Shown here one piece after another: positions 49,821-54,314 of a stretch of DNA of 54,314 nucleotides. Source of the DNA: Paludibacteraceae bacterium (GTDB taxonomy: Bacteria > Bacteroidota > Bacteroidia > Bacteroidales > Paludibacteraceae); NCBI GenBank assembly GCA_017509715.1, contig JAFWOU010000015.1:1-54314 (forward strand), in the 5' to 3' direction. The position numbers and the translations under genes are program-made. The notes below the pieces were generated by a model. That model saw only the letters and a list, made by a program, of their open reading frames with translations, made no database searches and was not told the DNA's origin. Each line of letters begins with the position of its first letter. Within the stretch, counting starts at the first letter, position 1.

Positions 49821-50363
49821 ATGATAGACCAGATTATTGATTTTAACAAGACATTCGTGGCGCAGAAGGGCTATGAGAAGTATGTGACCGACAAGTATCC
49901 GGACAAGAAACTGGCGGTACTAACTTGTATGGACACGCGTCTCACAGAACTACTTCCGGCAGCGCTGGGGCTCAAGAACGGCGATGCCAAGATCATCAAG
50001 AACGCAGGCGGACTCATCATCACGCCTTTTGACTCGGCGATGCGCAGCCTAATAGTGGCGATCTATGAACTTGGAGTAGAGGAAATCATGGTGGTTGCGC
50101 ACTCGCAATGCGGCGCGTGTCACATGAGTTATGCGCATTTCCACCACGTCATGAAAGCGCGTGGCATCAAAGACGAAACGCTGGATACCATCCGTGAGTG
50201 CGGCATTGACCTCAACCATTGGCTCGAAGGCTTCCGCGACACCGAGACATCCGTCCGCAAGACAGTCAAGACCATTCATACCCATCCGCTCATTCCGAAA
50301 GATGTGACCGTCCGCGGTTTCATCATCGACTCCGTAACAGGAGAATTACAAGAGATAAAATAA
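49821..50363 (+). CDS. Beta-class carbonic anhydrase
   Basis: 180 residues. Zinc ligands in CMDTRLTELLP (Cys and the Asp-Arg pair) and HSQCGAC (His and Cys). NAGG between them is typical. Interconverts CO2 and bicarbonate in the cytoplasm. It lies 68 nt after the antiporter with no terminator, so both may share a transcript. I see no promoter boxes in between. Confidence 0.93.
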   Translation: MIDQIIDFNKTFVAQKGYEKYVTDKYPDKKLAVLTCMDTRLTELLPAALGLKNGDAKIIKNAGGLIITPFDSAMRSLIVAIYELGVEEIMVVAHSQCGACHMSYAHFHHVMKARGIKDETLDTIRECGIDLNHWLEGFRDTETSVRKTVKTIHTHPLIPKDVTVRGFIIDSVTGELQEIK

Positions 50364-50382
50364 CTATAATTTACAGGGCTTT

Positions 50383-50400
50383 GGTGGAATGTGGGGCTCG
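50383..50400. repeat. Fragment of the att-like repeat (copy C)
   Basis: GGTGGAATGTGGGGCTCG equals the first 18 nt of the 136-bp repeats at 50703 and 53498, then diverges into the 51-nt repeats. Confidence 0.75.
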
Positions 50401-50515
50401 CACGGCGAACAAAGTGAACAGATCGTTCGAGCGCAGCGAGATAAGCATACAGCGCACTTTTCTTGGCTCGCACGGCGAACAAAGTGAGCAGATCGTTCGA
50501 GCGCAGCGAGATAAG
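50395..50515. repeat. Two 51-nt direct repeats with internal dyad symmetry
   Basis: Units 50395-50445 and 50465-50515 differ at one base. Each can fold: CTCGC...GCGAAC pairs with GTTCGAGCGCAGCGAG in parts. No reading frame. Confidence 0.85.
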
Positions 50516-50578
50516 AACCTGGGTTTAAGAGCCCTCACATCCTCCGTTTTTTTTGAAGAGTGGCTAATCTGTCAGGAT

Positions 50579-50641
50579 ATTAGCGGGTAGTACGGACGTA
50601 TAGGAAGCTTGTTTACTAATACGAAAGTACTATCCGCTAAT
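50579..50641. other. Inverted repeat, 15-nt arms
   Basis: ATTAGCGGGTAGTAC and GTACTATCCGCTAAT match at 14 of 15 positions with 33 nt between them. It lies at the left border of the att-bracketed segment and could be an integrase-binding or MITE end. Confidence 0.7.
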
Positions 50642-50668
50642 GCGTACCGCAAGGTACTGGCCACTATA

Positions 50669-50698
50669 CAAAAAAAAAGACATCCCGTTAAGGATGTC
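50669..50698 (-). terminator. Terminator on the minus strand
   Basis: Minus strand: GACATCC pairs with GGATGTC around TTAACG, then nine T residues. It directly follows the tRNA-like 3' end of repeat A. Confidence 0.8.
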
Positions 50699-50702
50699 CG
50701 TG

Positions 50703-50838
50703 GGTGGAATGTGGGGCTCGAACCCACGACATGCACCACCTAAAATCCGTTTTCGTAACTTGCTGTATTTCAGCCGTTTAACAAATCAGTTTACTATCAT
50801 TTTTGCCCCTATTTGGGACAATTTTGGGACACTTTTCG
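50703..50838 (-). repeat. att-like 136-bp direct repeat, copy A (contains tRNA-like 3' end)
   Basis: Gapless match to 53498-53633. On the minus strand it ends GTGGGTTCGAGCCCCAC plus ATTCCACC, i.e. a T arm and acceptor 3' half as in tRNA genes. The expected 5' half is missing, so it is not a functional tRNA. Confidence 0.8.
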
Positions 50839-50960
50839 TACCTAAAATCGCAAACTTTTTCCAATAGATAATCATCTATATATCAATCAATTAGATTACC
50901 TCTTTGAGCAACTTTTTGCGCACATTTTTGCCAACGATTTGACGTGATTAGGATGATTTT

Positions 50961-52253
50961 TTAGGGTTTTAAGCACCCAATTGGCACTACACAAACACCA
51001 TCCGGGCGACGATAGGCATATTGTCCTCCCGTTAAAATCATTAGCACATCCGGCTCACGGATTGGCATTTGTTTTTCTTTTTGATTGTGCGCAATGATTA
51101 AACGTTTCAGTTCGAGTAAATGTTTTGCTCCATCATCAATCTCTCGGCTCCCTAACTTACACTCAATCAACGCATATTTGTCAGCGTTCATATGCAGGAC
51201 TATATCGGCCTCCAAGCCATACCGATCATGGTAGTACGACAAATGAGAATAAAAGTTATTCTGAGTGAACGCTCGCAGATCCCGAATACATAATTGCTCA
51301 AAGATAAAACCGAATGTCTTCAACTGCATCTGTAGAGCCTCTGGTGATAATTCTAAAGCAGCAACAGCCACAGACGGATCACAAAAACAACGCTTAGGTG
51401 TACTACGTATTACTGTTTTACTCCTGATGGCTGGACACCATGCGTCTAGATCGTCAATTACATATAGTTTCTCCATGGCCTTTATATAGTCGTCAAATGT
51501 ACCTCGTGAGCATTCAATGTTATCCGAAGCGGTGACATCAGCCAATATGGATGTCTTTAAGGCTAACGTGGAAATGTTGCGTGCGTACGAACGTAGAATC
51601 ATGCGCGTTAATTTAGGATCGCGCGATACCTTATCTACATTCGATATATCGTATTCGCAAACGGAAGTAACATAATCATTGGCTGTCAATAACTTAGCTA
51701 CATCGGTCTTTGCTTGTAGAGTCGCAGGCCATCCTCCTCTACATGCGGCAAAGATAATATCCGCTATACTCATTCGGGATATTCCCTCTATGTCCTGATT
51801 CGGGTCATCAAAGAGAGCTTGCAAACTGACTTCACCGGTAGATTCTTTCGATTCCCACAAACTCATCGGTAACATCTTCATTCGAGTGATGCGCCCTGTA
51901 CCCGTATGCATTATCTCAGATGAATCAACAGCGTTCGAACCTGTTAAGATAAATTGCCCGGGCAGAGAACGTCTATCTACTTCCATTCGCACAGCATCCC
52001 ATATTAGAGGTATGTCCTGCCATTCATCAATCAAACGAGGAGTATCTCCGCGCAAGAGCACGCTAGGAGTAGTCATTCCCGTTGCCAAATACTCAGCGCG
52101 CTTATCCGGATCTTGCAGAAAAATCGTACTCTTTGCTTGTTGGCCTGCAGTCGTTGACTTTCCACACCATTTAGGTCCTTTAATATACACGGCTCCAATG
52201 GCTTCTAAACGCTCCTTCAATTCAATGTCTGCTACTCGTTCTAAATACTCCAT
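50961..52253 (-). CDS. AAA family ATPase with DUF4143 domain
   Basis: 430 residues. Walker A GPKWCGKSTT at residue 26, Walker B PRLIDEWQDIP and sensor FILTGSNAVD (AAA_14). The C-terminal DUF4143 part has LEADIVLHMN plus ALIECKLGS, a D-E-K pattern of restriction-like nuclease folds. Such proteins are frequent mobile passengers in Bacteroidales; their role is not established. AT-rich compared with the core genes. Own promoter at 52278-52310. Confidence 0.9.
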   Translation of the reverse strand: MEYLERVADIELKERLEAIGAVYIKGPKWCGKSTTAGQQAKSTIFLQDPDKRAEYLATGMTTPSVLLRGDTPRLIDEWQDIPLIWDAVRMEVDRRSLPGQFILTGSNAVDSSEIMHTGTGRITRMKMLPMSLWESKESTGEVSLQALFDDPNQDIEGISRMSIADIIFAACRGGWPATLQAKTDVAKLLTANDYVTSVCEYDISNVDKVSRDPKLTRMILRSYARNISTLALKTSILADVTASDNIECSRGTFDDYIKAMEKLYVIDDLDAWCPAIRSKTVIRSTPKRCFCDPSVAVAALELSPEALQMQLKTFGFIFEQLCIRDLRAFTQNNFYSHLSYYHDRYGLEADIVLHMNADKYALIECKLGSREIDDGAKHLLELKRLIIAHNQKEKQMPIREPDVLMILTGGQYAYRRPDGVCVVPIGCLKP

Positions 52254-52277
52254 AGTGATACCAATTCAAAATTTGCG

Positions 52278-52310
52278 GCAAAGGTAGTAAAAATAAATGA
52301 TATATGCAAA
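52278..52310 (-). promoter_or_regulatory. Promoter of the AAA/DUF4143 gene
   Basis: Minus strand: TTTGCATATATC, 20-nt spacing, TACCTTTGC. Confidence 0.85.
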
Positions 52311-52336
52311 TATTTTTGAAAGTTTTTTCACTTTGT

Positions 52337-52546
52337 TATGAAAAATTGATGTTTTTTATTATGAAGATTTGATGTGTTATATTGTGAAGATTTGACGTGT
52401 TTTATTACGAAACTTTGAGATATTTGAGATTTGGCGCAATTTCAATCACCGAGTTGGCGCATTTTTAATCACCGAGTTGGCGCTATTTTGTTCGGTCATT
52501 TGGCGGAAAGTTATTTGGGAAGATGGCTGAGTTTTGTTTGGAAATT
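52337..52546. repeat. 23-nt tandem array, nine diverged units in two sub-families
   Basis: Units 1-4 (52337-52432) carry TATGAAGATTTGATGTGT-type sequence. Units 5-9 begin at 52433, 52456, 52479, 52502 and 52525 with GGCGC or GGC; units 5 and 6 share ATCACCGAGTT. Spacing is 23 nt (27 and 22 at two points). No spacers, so not CRISPR. It lies between two divergent promoters. Confidence 0.8.
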
Positions 52547-52608
52547 GGCGACAACTATTCATCTTTCATACAAATTCCTACTTTTTGAAGTGAAAAAGTA
52601 AAATAATC

Positions 52609-52640
52609 TTGCATATTTCGCAAAATTGTTATAACTTTGC
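52609..52640 (+). promoter_or_regulatory. Promoter of the 52664 lipoprotein gene
   Basis: TTGCATATTT, 20-nt spacing, TAACTTTGC. The TTG at 52637 is inside the box, so ATG 52664 is the start. Confidence 0.8.
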
Positions 52641-52663
52641 AGTCAATTTTGAATACATTCCTT

Positions 52664-53416
52664 ATGAAGCGCATTCTATACATGTTTTGCTTTGAGAGCA
52701 TAGTGATTCTGGCATTATCTTCGTGCTGTAATTCTAGTTCGCTTGAAAATGCAAATTGGAACGATTCTGTAATAATTGATGAATTGCGACAAATAAATGC
52801 ATCTATTTCAAATGATACGCTTGTTTTTCCATTGAAGGCTAATTTCTTTAGTGAGTGGCAGGAACAATCGGAAAAGTATGGCTCATTGCATAAAAATGCA
52901 GTTATTGACAGCCTTTATCAAATAGTCTTTTTGCATTATTACTATCCGGATACGAATAAATATACCTATTTCGTCCTTCCGATGAGTGTGGAGATAAATA
53001 TTTACAACAGAAATTTCAATGATACAACAGGAAGGTATAGCTTATCTGATTTAAAATATAAATTAATGTTAGCATCAAAGGGTAATTATATCCCGCATTT
53101 AGATACTCATAAACCCGTTCTGTATCTTTTTGATAATAAGTACAAAACGCTTTCCGAATATCTGGGTGGAATATCTTCTGATGTGGGCGATGATATTATA
53201 TACGATAATGTGCATGATTTGGAGCAACATATTGAAGTCAACTATGGTCATTGGGGAGGATATTGGCATTTTGAATCTATGCCTATCATAGAAGCGCTAT
53301 GCATATTTAACAATGGTGTATTGGTCTTTTTACGTGATACATGGAATTCCGGTATAGATGTTTTTATTCCTTATGGAACCAATGAGTTTATTGAAGTTAG
53401 TAATTGGATAGAATAA
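52664..53416 (+). CDS. Lipoprotein of unknown function (250 aa)
   Basis: Lipoprotein signal MKRILYMFCFESIVILALSSC. The body is AT-rich in codon use (many AAT, TAT, ATA), rich in Tyr, Asn and Asp, with FVLPMSVEINIYNR and YGHWGGYWHFESMP. No family recognised. Base use and position inside the att-bracketed segment suggest horizontal transfer. A partnership with the divergent ATPase is only inferred from the shared control region. Confidence 0.7.
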   Translation: MKRILYMFCFESIVILALSSCCNSSSLENANWNDSVIIDELRQINASISNDTLVFPLKANFFSEWQEQSEKYGSLHKNAVIDSLYQIVFLHYYYPDTNKYTYFVLPMSVEINIYNRNFNDTTGRYSLSDLKYKLMLASKGNYIPHLDTHKPVLYLFDNKYKTLSEYLGGISSDVGDDIIYDNVHDLEQHIEVNYGHWGGYWHFESMPIIEALCIFNNGVLVFLRDTWNSGIDVFIPYGTNEFIEVSNWIE

Positions 53417-53458
53417 ATATTTCAGGACAAGACAACTTACTTCATAACTCACACAAAA

Positions 53459-53496
53459 AAAACAGCGGCGATACCAAATGGTATTTCCGCTGTTTC
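53459..53496 (-). terminator. Terminator on the minus strand
   Basis: Minus strand: AAACAGCGG with inner ATACCA/TGGTAT pairs with CCGCTGTTT, then T residues. Placed directly after repeat B, like the terminator after repeat A. Confidence 0.8.
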
Positions 53497-53497
53497 G

Positions 53498-53633
53498 GGT
53501 GGAATGTGGGGCTCGAACCCACGACACTCGGAACCTCAAATCCGTTTTCGTAACTTGCTGAATATCAGCCGTTTAACAATTCAATTTAATATCGTTTTTC
53601 CCCCGTCTCGGGACATTTTTGGGACACTTTTCG
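53498..53633 (-). repeat. att-like 136-bp direct repeat, copy B (contains tRNA-like 3' end)
   Basis: Same length and gapless relation to 50703-50838. Conserved blocks: GGTGGAATGTGGGGCTCGAA, ATCCGTTTTCGTAACTTGCT, CAGCCGTTTAACAA and TTTTGGGACACTTTTCG. The remaining gap to 53754 holds nothing I can support. Confidence 0.8.
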
Positions 53634-53754
53634 AAATTCGGGGGAAAGATTTTTTCCTATTCTAAATATCAGTATTTCAAAGAGTTATACGTTTTGCGGG
53701 GAAAGTTCGGGGAACGCTTTTGGGGAACGCAGTTCCGAGTGCCCGCTGCACAAT

Positions 53755-54114
53755 TTACTTGCTTTTATAGAGGCTCATTTCTTCCTCTCTTAAAGCCACT
53801 ATCTTTTCTAAGTTCTTGATACGCTCTTCCTGCTCTTGGATGAGCTTCTTTTGTGTATCGATGATGGTACGCATGTAAACTGTTACCGGGGTGTTCTCGG
53901 TAAGTTTCTGCTCTTCCTCTTCTACAAAGAAGTAATCTATAGGCACACCAAAGAATTTGGCCATCTGCTCCAGCGTGTGTGCTGTCGGGTTGGAATTCTC
54001 GCCCAAGAGATTTGACACGGAACGCTTCCGGTTGCCATATAGCAGTTCACTCAGATCTGCCGTGGGTCTTCCACTCTCTTTGAGCAAGTTTTTGACAATT
54101 TGACCGTCAAACAT
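53755..54114 (-). CDS. XRE-type helix-turn-helix regulator with coiled-coil tail
   Basis: 119 residues from ATG 54114 (MFDGQIVKNLLKESG). Helix-turn-helix within TADLSELLYGNRKRSVSNLL and the typical end HTLEQMAKFFGVPIDYFF. After about residue 75 a coiled coil follows (TQKKLIQEQEERIKNLEKIV) that may dimerise it. The frame is open 43 codons upstream, but that part is AT-rich and contains the inverted repeat and the divergent promoter. Probably represses itself or the divergent gene at 54264. Confidence 0.8.
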   Translation of the reverse strand: MFDGQIVKNLLKESGRPTADLSELLYGNRKRSVSNLLGENSNPTAHTLEQMAKFFGVPIDYFFVEEEEQKLTENTPVTVYMRTIIDTQKKLIQEQEERIKNLEKIVALREEEMSLYKSK

Positions 54115-54134
54115 TGCTTTTTCAATTTTCAGTT

Positions 54135-54151
54135 TAATATCTTTGATATTA
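54135..54151. promoter_or_regulatory. Operator candidate TAATATC-TTT-GATATTA
   Basis: Perfect 7-bp arms 20 nt upstream of the XRE start codon; the size is right for a small XRE dimer. Confidence 0.6.
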
Positions 54152-54205
54152 CAAAAATTCCGTCTAAAAAATGTGCATTTATAAGTGCGTTTTTTCGCTC
54201 GTATA

Positions 54206-54238
54206 TTTGCATATATGAAATTTTTGTTGTAATTTTGC
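54206..54238 (+). promoter_or_regulatory. Promoter of the gene at the right edge
   Basis: TTTGCATATAT, 20-nt spacing, TAATTTTGC. It is divergent to the XRE gene. Confidence 0.85.
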
Positions 54239-54263
54239 TGCAAAATTAGTAAATATTTTTGAC

Positions 54264-54314
54264 ATGAGCAAATTTTTACCGGAAAAAATTGAAAATTTTC
54301 GCATTTTTTATGTC
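54264..54314 (+). CDS. Start of an unidentified gene (17 codons, cut by window edge)
   Basis: ATG 26 nt after a strong promoter, open to the end of the window: MSKFLPEKIENFRIFYV. Too short to name. Its position divergent to an XRE regulator is typical for a regulated accessory gene. Confidence 0.55.
   Translation, partial: MSKFLPEKIENFRIFYV

Noticed and set aside
50703..50775. tRNA gene on the minus strand
   Set aside because: T arm and acceptor 3' half are good, but no 5' acceptor strand, D arm or anticodon arm fits upstream in either copy (also 53498). Kept as an att-like repeat.
50640..50867. 75-codon plus-strand frame over repeat A
   Set aside because: Covers a terminator and the tRNA-like segment, so it is non-coding; a similar frame at repeat B is not conserved.
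52337..52546. CRISPR array
   Set aside because: The units are contiguous and diverged, without spacers, and no cas gene is in the window.

Overview
The window looks like a chromosome segment of a Bacteroidales bacterium (phylum Bacteroidota). At least ten genes have the Bacteroidota promoter form: a -33 TTTG box, a 20-nt spacer, then a -7 TAnnTTTGC box. The gene content agrees: BspA-type leucine-rich repeat proteins, DUF4831 and DUF4835/PorD proteins, many lipoproteins, an MmeI-like restriction-modification enzyme and a RAYT-type transposase. I see no rRNA gene and no complete tRNA gene.

Layout. (1) 1-10.7 kb is accessory DNA. It holds the right end of an IS3-family element; a minus-strand cluster of four short genes whose leaders repeat the same hairpin; a Y1 (HUH) transposase surrounded by copies of a REP-like palindrome; a single-polypeptide MmeI-like enzyme; and two short operons of conserved but uncharacterised small proteins around a Walker-A ATPase, one of them behind a perfect 22-bp palindrome. 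(2) 10.7-17.2 kb is minus strand: a CWC Cys-rich protein, a BspA-like LRR protein and a HAD phosphatase, then fabD followed by lon. (3) 17.4-24.5 kb is plus strand: 2-hydroxyacid dehydrogenase, lipoprotein, pepT, gcvT, patatin phospholipase and a TetR regulator, then an acyl-CoA synthetase whose promoter overlaps an inverted repeat that the TetR protein may bind. (4) 24.7-28.9 kb holds small secreted LRR, lipoprotein and beta-barrel proteins plus an RluA-type pseudouridine synthase. (5) 29.0-29.7 kb is a second Y1 transposase-like gene with a damaged HUH motif. (6) 29.9-42.5 kb is a ten-gene plus-strand run with almost no spacing: tilS, aroE, DUF4831, porD, recN, rarA, hemW, PBP1A, a TPR protein and a TraB/GumN-like protein. 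(7) 46.2-42.5 kb is a minus-strand run: a RelA/SpoT-type synthetase without HD and ACT domains, recR, a membrane protein, a HAD-like hydrolase, a GNAT acetyltransferase and xseB. (8) 46.3-50.4 kb carries a pilin-like membrane protein, rsmD, a Kef-type antiporter and a beta carbonic anhydrase. (9) 50.4-54.3 kb is AT-rich accessory DNA. Two gapless 136-bp direct repeats, each containing a tRNA-like 3' end, bracket an AAA/DUF4143 ATPase, a lipoprotein and a 23-nt tandem array. An XRE regulator and the start of another gene follow.

Across the window, very short tandem repeats with 7-, 8- or 11-nt periods sit at gene junctions and sometimes run into start codons, stop codons or coding sequence. 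The strongest candidates for undescribed biology are the REP/RAYT unit, the short-gene cluster with repeated leaders (0.8-2.3 kb), the two-operon ATPase module (7.0-10.7 kb) and the integrase-less 2.8-kb cassette with the 23-nt array (50.7-53.6 kb).
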